Source of the DNA: Roseiarcus sp963717215
GTDB lineage: Bacteria; Pseudomonadota; Alphaproteobacteria; Rhizobiales; Beijerinckiaceae
Reading direction: 5' to 3'
Assembly: GCA_963717215.1 (NCBI GenBank)
Contig: CAVQVS010000009.1
Span: forward strand, 434,001 to 498,000
Length of the DNA: 64,000 nt
Shown here: positions 19,155-27,590 of the stretch, piece after piece
Layout: the number at the start of each line of letters is the position of its first letter
Position numbering within the stretch: the first letter of the stretch is position 1
The notes under the pieces: model-generated
Told to the model about the DNA's origin: nothing
What the model saw: only the letters and a program-made list of their open reading frames with translations
The model's database searches: none
Program-made: the position numbers and the translations under genes

Positions 19155-19595
19155 TCAACCCGGCGAGGCGGCGCCGCGTGCTGTGAAATCCATTGCGAAA
19201 ATCTCGCCGTTGAGCAGCAATGTGATTTCGTCGCCCGGAAGCGGCTTCTGACATTCAGATTGCGGGTTAAGCCAGAAGTTCGAGCCCGGCGGCAGCAACG
19301 CAAAGAGGTCGCGCGCCTTCGCTTCGAGGCACGTTTCAGGCTCTTTCAAATAAGCAGACACTCGCTCCGGCGCGGTGAACGCGGGATGCCATTGCTTGCC
19401 TTGGAACTCGACGGTTGCGACGTTGATCGCCTCGTTAGGTTTGAGCGATCGTCGCCCTCCGGGCTCAAGCTTCGCTTCGGGAGTGAGAATGTAGAGCTCG
19501 CTGTCGAGCAGAGCGCGGTAGAAATCGCGGATTTTAGCTGGGTTCGAAGCCGCCAACTGCATCAGCGTCTCAAGCGCGTTGACGGGCTCAAACAT
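19155..19595 (-). CDS. SseB-like protein
   Basis: A 146-residue soluble protein starting MFEPVNALETLMQLAAS. The pattern of an N-terminal helix, FYRALLDSELYILTP, WHPAFTAPERVSAYL and a C-terminal EITLLLNG fits the SseB N-terminal domain family, small proteins of poorly known function. It lies just downstream of the sigma-54 regulator on the same strand, 28 bases from its stop, so it may be co-transcribed with it. Whether it takes part in alkane metabolism is unknown. Confidence 0.7.
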   Translation of the reverse strand: MFEPVNALETLMQLAASNPAKIRDFYRALLDSELYILTPEAKLEPGGRRSLKPNEAINVATVEFQGKQWHPAFTAPERVSAYLKEPETCLEAKARDLFALLPPGSNFWLNPQSECQKPLPGDEITLLLNGEIFAMDFTARGAASPG

Positions 19596-19623
19596 GGCTA
19601 AGCTCTCCGCTCCGAGTATGTCT

Positions 19624-21483
19624 TCATCGCTTGGCCGATCGATCGTCCAGCGCGCGATAAATCGTATTGCGCGAGACACCAAGCCGCCGAGCCGTCTCGC
19701 TAATGTTGTTGCCTGTTTCGGCGTAGGTGGAAAGCACCTGCGCGCGATGCCGGCCTTGCAGGGTCCCGCAGCGCTTTTCCTGAAGTTGCTGACCTGCAAC
19801 CAGAGCCGCTTCCGGGTGGTCGATGATGGGATCCTCCGTCTGAAGCGTGAGGCGAGAGAGCACATTGCGCAATTCGCGGATGTTGCCGGGCCAGGCGCAC
19901 TTCGCGAGGTGCTCGACCAAACGGGGGCTAAGGGTTCGTCGAGCATCGATCGTCGCCAGAAGGTGTTTTGCGATCGCCTGAAAATCGGTGCGTTCGGCGA
20001 GGGGCGGCAAAGTCACTTCGAGCGTATTCAGGCGAAACAATAAATCCGAGCGGAAACGGCCTTTGGCGATGGATTCACTCAGATTGGCATTGGTCGCCGA
20101 TATCAGAAACACATCGATCTGACGCTTCGCGCCGCCAATCGGTCGCACCGTCCAGTCATCGAGAAACCGAAGCAGAACGGCCTGTAGGGTGACAGGCATG
20201 TCGCCGATCTCATCGAGGAAGAGAGTGCCGCCCTCCGCCTCCCTGACGAGCCCGGAAGATCCGCCCTTGCGGGCGCCGGTAAACGCGCCTTCGCCGTAAC
20301 CAAACAGTTCCGCCTCGATCAGGCTCTCCGGCAGGGCGGCGCAATTGACAGCGACAAAAGATCCGCTGCGTCCGCTGGCCGCATGCGCGTGACGCGCCAG
20401 TTGCTCCTTCCCCGTGCCCGTTTCGCCCCTGATCAGAACCGGCATCTTTCGCTGCGCCGCGGCCTCTGTCTGTCGAACAATGCGAGCAACAACCGGGTCG
20501 ATTGAAATAAAGGGGGTGGGTGTAACGGGGGGAGCCGGGACCCGCGGTTTCGTGACGGCGCGTAACATCGGCGACACATTCGGATGTTCGATCGTGGCAA
20601 TGAAACTGCTGCCGACCTCGTCCTGCAGGCGCTGGCGCTCCCGGAGCCGCCCCTCGTCCATGAAGGAGCTAAATCTGGTCCTGAATATATCCGTGAAGCT
20701 TCGGCCTGGCGTGGTCGGCAAACCATGCAACAGAATGCGCGCCGCCTGATTGGCCGCCAGTATGCGGCCTGAATCGTCGACCGCGATGAGGCCCGCCGTA
20801 AGCGTATGCAGGTACTCGCCGCGATTGTGGAAGGCGATCAAAATGTCGCGATGGTGGCGCTCCCGAAACAATCCGTTCTCGATCTGGGTTGCGGCCATGC
20901 AAACAAGGGCGGCGGTGTGGGTTTGGCGGGAGACGCAATCGGAGGAGGCATCCAGGATGCCTGCTAGGGATCCGTCCGGAGCGAAAATCGGAGACGCAGC
21001 GCAAGTCAATGAGCCGAAACTCGGGAAATAATGCTCACTGCCGTGGACGACGACAGGGCGCTTGAGGAACGCGGCCGTACCGATGCCATTTGTGCCGCAG
21101 AGCGTTTCTGACCAAAGGCTTCCAGGGCGAATATTCTTGGCCTCAGGCGTGTCGGCGAAACTCTTGTCGGCGACGATATCGAGCAACAGGCCTTCTGGCG
21201 TCGCAAAGGCTATGAGAAAATTCGAACCTGCGATCTGGTCGTGCAGCGTTCGCATTTCCGCCAGCGCCAGGCCACGAAGAAGGACACGTTCTTCTTGCTC
21301 CGATCGCAGGGTCTTGGGGCTCGCCAGATTGATCGACGGCGGCCTTGTCGAATCAAGGCCGAGCGCGACACACCGCAGCCAGCTCTCGTAGATTTCGGCG
21401 GCAAGAAGATTCGTCGGGACCGTGCCGGATTGCCGCAGGATGCCATGCGCTTGGGTCGCCCGCTCGGCGATCGATAATTGCAT
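19624..21483 (-). CDS. AcoR/MimR-type sigma-54-dependent transcriptional activator
   Basis: A 619-residue activator from the ATG at 21483 (MQLSIAERATQAHG); the frame is open upstream to 21960 but that part runs through the promoter region. The N-terminal part holds a GAF-like sensor (IRPGSLWSETLCGTNGIGT, SLAGILDASSD) and a PAS-like segment (GLIAVDDSGRILAANQAA). The AAA+ domain has Walker A GETGTGKE near residue 350, the sigma-54-contact loop GAFTGA near 398 and Walker B GGTLFLDEIGDM. A Fis-type helix-turn-helix (NISETARRLGVSRNTIYRAL) ends the protein. Divergent from the monooxygenase genes, it is the likely regulator (PrmR/MimR counterpart) responding to alcohol or alkane. Confidence 0.92.
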   Translation of the reverse strand: MQLSIAERATQAHGILRQSGTVPTNLLAAEIYESWLRCVALGLDSTRPPSINLASPKTLRSEQEERVLLRGLALAEMRTLHDQIAGSNFLIAFATPEGLLLDIVADKSFADTPEAKNIRPGSLWSETLCGTNGIGTAAFLKRPVVVHGSEHYFPSFGSLTCAASPIFAPDGSLAGILDASSDCVSRQTHTAALVCMAATQIENGLFRERHHRDILIAFHNRGEYLHTLTAGLIAVDDSGRILAANQAARILLHGLPTTPGRSFTDIFRTRFSSFMDEGRLRERQRLQDEVGSSFIATIEHPNVSPMLRAVTKPRVPAPPVTPTPFISIDPVVARIVRQTEAAAQRKMPVLIRGETGTGKEQLARHAHAASGRSGSFVAVNCAALPESLIEAELFGYGEGAFTGARKGGSSGLVREAEGGTLFLDEIGDMPVTLQAVLLRFLDDWTVRPIGGAKRQIDVFLISATNANLSESIAKGRFRSDLLFRLNTLEVTLPPLAERTDFQAIAKHLLATIDARRTLSPRLVEHLAKCAWPGNIRELRNVLSRLTLQTEDPIIDHPEAALVAGQQLQEKRCGTLQGRHRAQVLSTYAETGNNISETARRLGVSRNTIYRALDDRSAKR

Positions 21484-21739
21484 CGGACCTCCAAAGGTCG
21501 CGAGGCCCTGCGGCCCCTCGCACGCGAATCCCCCAACGATTGTTCTTTGCGCTTGAGGGCGAAAGGATAGCGAACTCGAAGCTGAAAGCAACCCTAGCGC
21601 GAGGTACGGGGGTACTTCGCGAAGACAATTCCGCGCCTGGAATTTAACAGAAACTGCAGCTGTGACATGTGGTCGAGAAGAAACGGGGCTCCGAACGGAT
21701 GCGCGGCCGTCATTCCCAATGCGAACACCTATCCGCGAC

Positions 21740-21756
21740 TGTTTCGTGTCGCAACA
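21740..21756. promoter_or_regulatory. Upstream activator dyad 1 of the monooxygenase promoter
   Basis: The 17-bp sequence TGTTTCGTGTCGCAACA is an imperfect palindrome of the form TGTT-N9-AACA. It is centred about 122 bases upstream of the expected transcription start. A second site of the same form is centred 33 bases away, about three helical turns. This arrangement suits binding of the adjacent Fis-type activator. It is a prediction from symmetry, spacing and position only. Confidence 0.65.
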
Positions 21757-21772
21757 AAGGCGCTCCGCGATC

Positions 21773-21789
21773 TGTTGCTCAACGGAACA
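21773..21789. promoter_or_regulatory. Upstream activator dyad 2 of the monooxygenase promoter
   Basis: The 17-bp sequence TGTTGCTCAACGGAACA repeats the TGTT-N9-AACA form of dyad 1 and sits about 55 bases upstream of the -24 element. That is a usual distance for a sigma-54 enhancer. Confidence 0.65.
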
Positions 21790-21843
21790 CCTTAGAATGA
21801 GCCAGTCAGCTATACACTGATTGATATCAGGGCTTTGCGCTGC

Positions 21844-21859
21844 TGGCACGTTGCTTGCG
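21844..21859 (+). promoter_or_regulatory. Sigma-54 (-24/-12) promoter of the alcohol dehydrogenase-monooxygenase operon
   Basis: TGGCACGTTGCTTGCG matches the sigma-54 consensus TGGCACG-N4-TTGCW except for the last base, with the invariant GG (21845-21846) and GC (21857-21858) ten bases apart. Transcription should start near 21870, about 45 bases before the dehydrogenase ATG. The divergent gene encodes a GAFTGA-containing activator, which supports the call. Confidence 0.9.
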
Positions 21860-21913
21860 GTGACTTTGGAAACTGCGCGCGCAGACGTCAGACATCCGAC
21901 ACCGGGAAGAAAC

Positions 21914-22957
21914 ATGAAGGCCGCCGTCCTCCACGCGTATGACGAGAAGCTGACGAGCAAGGCATTCGTCAGTTATGAAGACGTGGCGGATCCCAAGGTC
22001 AGCAAACCCTCAGAGGTTATCGTGCGGATCGGGGGCGCCGGTGTATGCCGAACCGATTTGCATATCGTCGAAGGCATTTGGCGCAGCAAGGTCGAGGTCA
22101 ACCTTCCTTACATCATGGGTCACGAAAATGCCGGTTGGGTCGAAGAAATCGGCAAGGGCGTGGAAGGGGTAAAAGTAGGCGACGCGGTAATCTGCCACCC
22201 GCTGGTCACCAGCGGCCATTGCTTGGCATGTCGTCGCGGGGACGACATGCACGCTGAGGACAGCAGTTTTCCTGGCATCAACGCGAACGGCGGCTACGCA
22301 CAATACCTGCTGACAGGTGAGCGTACCCTTATCAAGTTGCCGAAGACGCTCGCGCCAAAAGATGTCGCTCCCTACACAGATGCTGGCCTTACCGCCTATC
22401 GCGCGGCCAAGAAGGCGTCGCGCCACCTCCTGCCCGGGGAATATGCCGTCGTGATCGGGGCCGGCGGCCTCGGCCATATCGGAATCCAGGTGCTGAGCGC
22501 TCTCTGCGCCGCCGAGATCATCGTCGTCGATCGGGCCGAAGAGTCTCTGTCGCTCGCGAAAGAATGTGGCGCGCACCACGTCGTGAAGGCGGACGGCGGC
22601 GAGGTCGACGCAATCCTGGCTTTGACAAAGGGCAAGGGCGCGGAGGCGGTGATCGATTTCGTCGGCGAGGGCGACGCAGTCGCCATGGGCCTCGCGATGA
22701 CCCGCAATGGCGGAACCTACTACATCGTCGGCTACGGCGGGAAGATCGAGATTCCGACGATCGATATGATCACCTCGGAGAAGACGATCGTCGGCAATCT
22801 CGTCGGCACCTACGCTGAGCTCATGGAACTCATGGCGCTGGCGGATCGCGGCCTCGTGAAGCTGCATACGCGCGAATACAAGTTGAGCGCGGCGAACGAC
22901 GCCCTGCACGACCTGCACCACGGCCGCGTCAATGGCCGCGCGGTCCTGATCCCGTGA
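21914..22957 (+). CDS. Zinc-type, NAD-dependent alcohol dehydrogenase (medium-chain family)
   Basis: A 347-residue medium-chain dehydrogenase. The ATG at 21914 (MKAAVLHAYDEK) has a GGGAAGAA ribosome site; the upstream extension is non-coding promoter DNA. Catalytic zinc ligands are C45, H70 and probably E71, in GAGVCRTDLH and GHENAG. The cofactor fold has VIGAGGLGHIG with the NAD-type acidic residue in IIVVDRAEE. In the structural-zinc lobe only two of the four usual cysteines remain (C103 and C106; S100 and A114 replace the others). It should oxidise the alcohol made by the monooxygenase. It is the first gene after the sigma-54 promoter. Confidence 0.88.
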   Translation: MKAAVLHAYDEKLTSKAFVSYEDVADPKVSKPSEVIVRIGGAGVCRTDLHIVEGIWRSKVEVNLPYIMGHENAGWVEEIGKGVEGVKVGDAVICHPLVTSGHCLACRRGDDMHAEDSSFPGINANGGYAQYLLTGERTLIKLPKTLAPKDVAPYTDAGLTAYRAAKKASRHLLPGEYAVVIGAGGLGHIGIQVLSALCAAEIIVVDRAEESLSLAKECGAHHVVKADGGEVDAILALTKGKGAEAVIDFVGEGDAVAMGLAMTRNGGTYYIVGYGGKIEIPTIDMITSEKTIVGNLVGTYAELMELMALADRGLVKLHTREYKLSAANDALHDLHHGRVNGRAVLIP

Positions 22958-23322
22958 CGAACAATGGCGATAAGCCCAGCGATGCGCGACGATCCGAACG
23001 GGACGGCGACGCTTCGCAGGCCGCTCGCGAAGGCATGTTGGCAAGGCATAAGCTCATTCAAGCCATGATCGATAACAATATGCGACAGCTGAAATTCGAG
23101 AGTGCGCGGGGAGGTGTCGACATCGAGCGCGCGTGCGCTTTGCGCGACATAGACAGCGGCGGTGGCGATTCCGAGCCGATCGATCGGCTGGCCGAGATCG
23201 ATCGTCGGATCGAGCGCCTCGACGAGGAGCACCGAACTCTCGTAGCCGAGCGCGAATGGCTCAATAGGTCCCTGCTTGAATTTGACGATCAGGCGACCAC
23301 AAATCAGAAGTTTCATACATGA
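22954..23322 (+). CDS. Small coiled-coil protein of the monooxygenase operon, family not recognised
   Basis: A 122-residue hydrophilic protein starting at a GTG that overlaps the dehydrogenase stop (GTGA). The middle and C-terminal part are helical and charged (IDRLAEIDRRIERLDEEHRTL), suggesting a short coiled coil. There is no signal peptide, cysteine pair or known motif. The overlaps at both ends place it firmly within the operon. A role as an accessory or assembly factor is a guess. Confidence 0.7.
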   Translation: MTNNGDKPSDARRSERDGDASQAAREGMLARHKLIQAMIDNNMRQLKFESARGGVDIERACALRDIDSGGGDSEPIDRLAEIDRRIERLDEEHRTLVAEREWLNRSLLEFDDQATTNQKFHT

Positions 23323-23561
23323 ACGCCGCGAGTGGATCGGTCGTTCGTGACGCCAGCTCTCTGTCAGAGGAAGACCGCTCGAAGGACGAGTTCTTCGTGA
23401 AGTTGGCGCATGTCGCGGAAGCCATGGTGGCTGCGCACGGAAAAGATTTTGCGATGGGTGCGCTCGTTTTGACCGCCCGCTTCATCGCAGAAGGAAAGCC
23501 GCTCATCAAACCAGAGCACGATGAGCGACTGAATAAACGCTCAACGAACGACGCAAAATAG
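23319..23561 (+). CDS. Small protein of the monooxygenase operon, family not recognised
   Basis: An 80-residue protein whose ATG overlaps the previous stop (ATGA). It is predicted helical (DEFFVKLAHVAEAMVAAHGKDFAMGALVLTA is the central stretch, from about residue 23), with no cysteine and no membrane segment. It lies 23 bases before the hydroxylase alpha gene. The tight spacing argues that it is real; the function is unknown. Confidence 0.65.
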   Translation: MNAASGSVVRDASSLSEEDRSKDEFFVKLAHVAEAMVAAHGKDFAMGALVLTARFIAEGKPLIKPEHDERLNKRSTNDAK

Positions 23562-23584
23562 AGAGTCACACCAAGGAGAAAGCC

Positions 23585-25258
23585 ATGACCGCAAGTCTGA
23601 CGCTTAACAAGATTACCGCGCAGAAAGGCATCAGCGTTGGTGAAGCCGCCAATCGCGTGGCCGATCTGGGCTGGACGCCGAGCTACGTTCAGGAGGCGAT
23701 GACCTTCCCGACGGATTACAAAATCTCGAGGGTGCCTCGCGATCCGATGAAACAGGTGCTGCGTTCCTACTTCCCGATGCAGGAAGAGAAGGACAATCGC
23801 GTCTACGGCGCGCTCGATGCGGCGCTGCGCGGCGATATGTTCCGGAATGTGGAGCCTCGCTGGATTGAGTGGATGAAGCTGTTCCTGGCGATCATCCCGT
23901 TCCCGGAAATTTCAGCCGCGCGCTCCATGGCAATGGTTGGCCGTCTCTCACCCGGCGAAGAACTGCGCACGGGCTTCACAATGCAGATGGTCGACGAGAT
24001 GCGTCACTCGACGATTCAGATGAATCTGAAGAAGTGGTATATGGAAAACTATATCGACCCGGCTGGGTTCGATATCACGGAAGCCGCGTTCGGCAAGTGC
24101 TATGCGTCGACGATCGGGCGCCAGTTCGCGGAAGGCTTCCTCACCGGTGATGCGATCACCGCCGCCAGCATCTATCTGACCGTGGTGGCCGAGACGGCCT
24201 TCACCAACACGCTCTTCGTCGCGATGCCCTCGGAAGCGGCCCGCAACGGCGATTACGCGTTGCCGACCGTGTTCCTGTCGGTCCAATCGGATGAGTCGCG
24301 CCATATCGGCAACGGCCATTCCATGTTAATGGCGATGCTGCACGATCCCTCGAATCATCAATTGCTCGAGCGCGATCTCAAATACGCCTTCTGGCAGAAC
24401 CACGCGATCGTTGACGCCGCCATCGGGACATTCATCGAATATGGCACGACCAACCGCGACAAGAACAAGGAATCCTACGCGGAGCTGTGGCACCGCTGGA
24501 TCTACGAGGACTATTATCGCACCTACATGCTGCCGCTCGAAAAATACGGCATCAAGATCCATCATGACGACGTGTCGGCGGCATGGGATCGCATCGTCAA
24601 GAAAAACTACGTCCATCTGACCGCGCAATTCTTCTCGGTCGGCTGGTCGGTGAATTTCTGGCGCATCGAGGCTCAGACCGAAAAGGACTTCGAATGGTTC
24701 GAGCACAAGTACCCTGGCTGGTACGCTGAATTTGGCGATTACTGGAAGTGGTACAAGAAGCTGTCCAAGCCGGGCGAGTTGCAGATCCTCTTCAACCCCG
24801 ACGTAGGCTACGTCTATCCGCACCGCTGCTGGAGCTGCATGGTTCCCTGCCTGATCCGTGAGGACTTCTGCTGCGACGAAGTCGACGGCAAGCTCTACAC
24901 CTACTGTTCAGAAGGTTGCCGCTGGACGCATAAGGTGGCGTTCGCCGCCGAATATGAAGGGCGTCCGACGCCGGCGATGGGTCGCTTCAGCGGTCGTCGC
25001 GAATGGGAAGACTGCTACCACGGATGGGACGTCGCCGACGCCATCAAGGACCTTGGCTTCGTCCGCAATGACGGCAAGACGCTCGTGCCGCAGCCCCACT
25101 TGCACTTCGATGCGAAGGACATGTGGACGCTGGACGACGTTCGGGGTCACGCCCTCGGGAGCCCGTTACGCGGCTTCCGAGCATTGAAAGCGGGCGCCGA
25201 GCGGGACGCGGCGATTGCGGAGTACCGCAAGGGCTTCAAGATCACTCCCTTCCACTAA
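23585..25258 (+). CDS. prmA: Propane-monooxygenase-type hydroxylase, alpha (large) subunit
   Basis: A 557-residue catalytic subunit of a soluble di-iron monooxygenase, preceded by AAGGAGAAAGCC. The iron ligands are E108, E138, H141, E203, E237 and H240, each offset by six from the soluble methane monooxygenase positions (E114, E144, H147, E209, E243, H246). The motifs are DEMRHS and DESRHIG. The gating threonine (T213 in that enzyme) is T207, while the position of its Cys151 is Q145, which argues against a methane monooxygenase. A C-terminal cysteine cluster (HRCWSCMVPC and CSEGC) is typical of the Prm/Thm/Mim group. The order alpha, reductase, beta, coupling also fits group 5. Expected substrates are short alkanes. 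Confidence 0.95.
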   Translation: MTASLTLNKITAQKGISVGEAANRVADLGWTPSYVQEAMTFPTDYKISRVPRDPMKQVLRSYFPMQEEKDNRVYGALDAALRGDMFRNVEPRWIEWMKLFLAIIPFPEISAARSMAMVGRLSPGEELRTGFTMQMVDEMRHSTIQMNLKKWYMENYIDPAGFDITEAAFGKCYASTIGRQFAEGFLTGDAITAASIYLTVVAETAFTNTLFVAMPSEAARNGDYALPTVFLSVQSDESRHIGNGHSMLMAMLHDPSNHQLLERDLKYAFWQNHAIVDAAIGTFIEYGTTNRDKNKESYAELWHRWIYEDYYRTYMLPLEKYGIKIHHDDVSAAWDRIVKKNYVHLTAQFFSVGWSVNFWRIEAQTEKDFEWFEHKYPGWYAEFGDYWKWYKKLSKPGELQILFNPDVGYVYPHRCWSCMVPCLIREDFCCDEVDGKLYTYCSEGCRWTHKVAFAAEYEGRPTPAMGRFSGRREWEDCYHGWDVADAIKDLGFVRNDGKTLVPQPHLHFDAKDMWTLDDVRGHALGSPLRGFRALKAGAERDAAIAEYRKGFKITPFH

Positions 25259-25273
25259 CCCAACTGTCGATAA

Positions 25274-25295
25274 GGGGGCCGCACGTGCGGCCCCC
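25274..25295. terminator. Perfect 22-bp palindrome between hydroxylase alpha and reductase genes
   Basis: Five G, CCGCAC, GTGCGG and five C form a perfect 11-bp inverted repeat 15 bases after the alpha-subunit stop. No T-run follows, so it is not a classical terminator. In the transcript it could form a very stable hairpin that protects the 3' end of the alpha-subunit message or lowers read-through into the reductase gene, which would give more hydroxylase than reductase. Confidence 0.7.
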
Positions 25296-25342
25296 GCTCT
25301 ACACCCTTAAGCCCGCCACAAGCGGGACGAGGTCGGTGGCTG

Positions 25343-26407
25343 ATGTCTTTGACCGATAGAGAGCTCATGCCGGACGCGGTTGTTCACACGGTGCGCCTGG
25401 AGCCGGTCGGCCTCGAGATGGAGGTCGCGGAAGGCGAAACGGTGCTTGATGCCGCATTTCGCCAAGGCATCGCACTGATGCATGGGTGCAAGGAGGGTCA
25501 GTGCGGCTCGTGCAAGTCGAGGCTGATCAGCGGCGATATCGAACTGCTTAAATATTCCACATTCGCTCTTCCCGACTATGAGCGGGAGACCGAGCACATC
25601 CTTCTCTGCAAGACGCACGCCTATAGCGACCTTGAGGTGGAGCTGCTCAATTTCGACGAAGATCTGCTGGCGCGCGCAATTCCAGTAAAGGAATACGAAG
25701 CCCGTCTGACCAAGGTAACGGCGCTCACGCACGATATTCGTCTATTGGAGGTCGATCTCGACAAGCCTCTGAAATTCTGGGCCGGACAGTATGTCGACCT
25801 GACGATCCCCGGAGCCGGAGTCACCCGCGCCTTTTCCATGGCGAACGCGCCGGCCGAGGGCACGCATCTTTCGTTCATCATTAAGAAGTATTCCGGCGGC
25901 GCATTTTCAGCGCAGCTTGATGGTGATCTACAGCCCGGTGCTCTGCTTAGGGCCAAGGGGCCCTACGGAACGTGTTTTCGGCGCGAAGCGCGCACCGGGC
26001 CGATGCTGCTCATCGGCGGCGGTTCGGGGATGTCGCCGCTCTGGTCGATCCTGTCCGATCATGTCCATAGCGGCGAGCAGCGGCCGATCCGCTTCTTCTA
26101 TGGCGCGCGGACGCGGGCGGATCTGTTTATGCTCGACGAAATCGCCGCCGTTGCGACGAGCCTGCTAGACTTCGAATTCATTCCAGCCTTGTCGGACGCC
26201 GCGGCGGGCGATGATTGGAGCGGCGAGGTCGGTTTCGTCCATGAGGTCGTTCAACGTCATCTGCGCGCGAGCGCGATAACTGGGATTATCGACGCCTATG
26301 CCTGCGGACCCCCGCCGATGATCGACGCCATGTTGCCCGTTTTGCAGATGAACGCCATCGATCTCGACCACATCTATTTCGACCGATTTACTCCAGCCGT
26401 GCGTTGA
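25343..26407 (+). CDS. prmB: Propane-monooxygenase-type NADH reductase (ferredoxin/FAD)
   Basis: A 354-residue reductase passing electrons from NADH to the hydroxylase. The N-terminal plant-type 2Fe-2S domain has C49, C54, C57 (CKEGQCGSC) and C89. The FAD-binding barrel carries RAFSMANAP and the NAD domain GGGSGMSPLW and YACGPPPMID. Length and domain order are those of the monooxygenase reductases in MMO/Prm systems. It starts at an ATG about 85 bases after the alpha gene, beyond the palindrome. Confidence 0.93.
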   Translation: MSLTDRELMPDAVVHTVRLEPVGLEMEVAEGETVLDAAFRQGIALMHGCKEGQCGSCKSRLISGDIELLKYSTFALPDYERETEHILLCKTHAYSDLEVELLNFDEDLLARAIPVKEYEARLTKVTALTHDIRLLEVDLDKPLKFWAGQYVDLTIPGAGVTRAFSMANAPAEGTHLSFIIKKYSGGAFSAQLDGDLQPGALLRAKGPYGTCFRREARTGPMLLIGGGSGMSPLWSILSDHVHSGEQRPIRFFYGARTRADLFMLDEIAAVATSLLDFEFIPALSDAAAGDDWSGEVGFVHEVVQRHLRASAITGIIDAYACGPPPMIDAMLPVLQMNAIDLDHIYFDRFTPAVR

Positions 26408-26460
26408 ACACGGCGGTCCTAAAACGCAAACGACACACTAACAATCTTAAGGAGGAAGCG

Positions 26461-27534
26461 ATGAACGCAGCAACACAACAGTCAACCCCGGTCAAGTCGG
26501 GCGCCGCCGGTGCGGCCACGTTTCCTGGTTCGGACAGCCGAAAATACAATTATTTCGAGCCCAAGGGCCGCAAGGCCACCCACTACGAAGACATGACCGT
26601 CGATGTCCAACCCGATCCGGAGCGTTACCTTCTCCAAGATTGGATCATTTCATTCCCTGACGGCACCCCGACTTATTCCAAGAACTGGACAAAGGCCCAG
26701 AGCTCGAACTGGCATCAGTTTCGTTCCATCGATCAGGAATGGGAGCGAACCCACTATCAGCGGCAGTCCACGATCTGCGGCATGGTCCAGGGCGTCATCG
26801 AGAACGCACGTAAATCCGGCGGATCGAAGCGAATGGACAAGACCTGGGTCAAGGTCCTCCAGGATAATCTGGGCGCTTGGAAGCATGCGGAGTTTGGCTT
26901 GGGCACATCGATGATGCAGGCTCAGCGATATGGCTACACGCAGATGATCAACACAGCCATTCTCACCAATTCCTCTTACAAGCTGCGGTTCGCCCAGGAC
27001 ATCACCCTTTACCTCGCTGAGATCGGTCTGGACCTCGAGGGTTTCGACGAGAGCGCGGGCAAGAAACATTGGCTCGAAGATCCCGTCTGGCAGGGAACGC
27101 GCAAAGCGATCGAGGCGATCATGGGCGCAAGCGATTATCTCGAGCAATATCTCGCCACCAATCTCGTTTTTGAGCCTCTGGTTGGCGAGCTGTTCCGCAG
27201 CGGCTTCATCATGCAGGCGGCGGCTTCACAGGGCGATTTCGCCACGCCGTCGGTCGTCTCAGCGGCAGAGGCCGACTACGAGCGCAACCTCGCCAACACG
27301 GTCGAGCTCATTCATATTCTGACGCACGACAAGGAACATGGCGCCCATAACAAAGGCTTGTTCAACGGCTGGATGGCGCAGCACGCCGCGCTGGCTCATG
27401 AAGCCGCCAGCAACCTGCAGCCGATCTGGTCGCAGCCGAGAGTCAAAGTATCGAGCTTCGCGGAGGCCCAGGCGGCGGCGAAGAATCGCATCGAAGCGAT
27501 CTGTAAGGAGGTCGATCTTAAAATACCTCTTTAA
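26461..27534 (+). CDS. prmC: Propane-monooxygenase-type hydroxylase, beta (small) subunit
   Basis: A 357-residue beta subunit. I take the ATG at 26461 because AAGGAGGAAGCG sits directly before it; an in-frame ATG at 26404 overlaps the reductase stop and adds 19 basic residues. Family-like stretches are PDPERYLLQDWIISF, NWHQFRSIDQEWERTHYQRQ, and FGLGTSMMQAQRYGYTQMIN. It lacks the iron ligands of the alpha subunit, as expected for the beta subunit. Confidence 0.93.
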   Translation: MNAATQQSTPVKSGAAGAATFPGSDSRKYNYFEPKGRKATHYEDMTVDVQPDPERYLLQDWIISFPDGTPTYSKNWTKAQSSNWHQFRSIDQEWERTHYQRQSTICGMVQGVIENARKSGGSKRMDKTWVKVLQDNLGAWKHAEFGLGTSMMQAQRYGYTQMINTAILTNSSYKLRFAQDITLYLAEIGLDLEGFDESAGKKHWLEDPVWQGTRKAIEAIMGASDYLEQYLATNLVFEPLVGELFRSGFIMQAAASQGDFATPSVVSAAEADYERNLANTVELIHILTHDKEHGAHNKGLFNGWMAQHAALAHEAASNLQPIWSQPRVKVSSFAEAQAAAKNRIEAICKEVDLKIPL

Positions 27535-27590
27535 GAGCCCCGGAATTTCCAATCAAAGCGCAAGTCGCATCACCAGTTCAGGAGACAAAA

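Noticed and set aside
21484..21960. N-terminal extension of the sigma-54 activator to 778 residues
   Set aside because: It would read through the dyads, the -24/-12 promoter and the dehydrogenase start. The homology begins at MQLSIAERATQ.
23585..25258. Soluble methane monooxygenase (mmoX)
   Set aside because: The Cys151 equivalent is Gln145, the gene order is alpha-reductase-beta-coupling, and no gamma subunit (mmoZ) is present.
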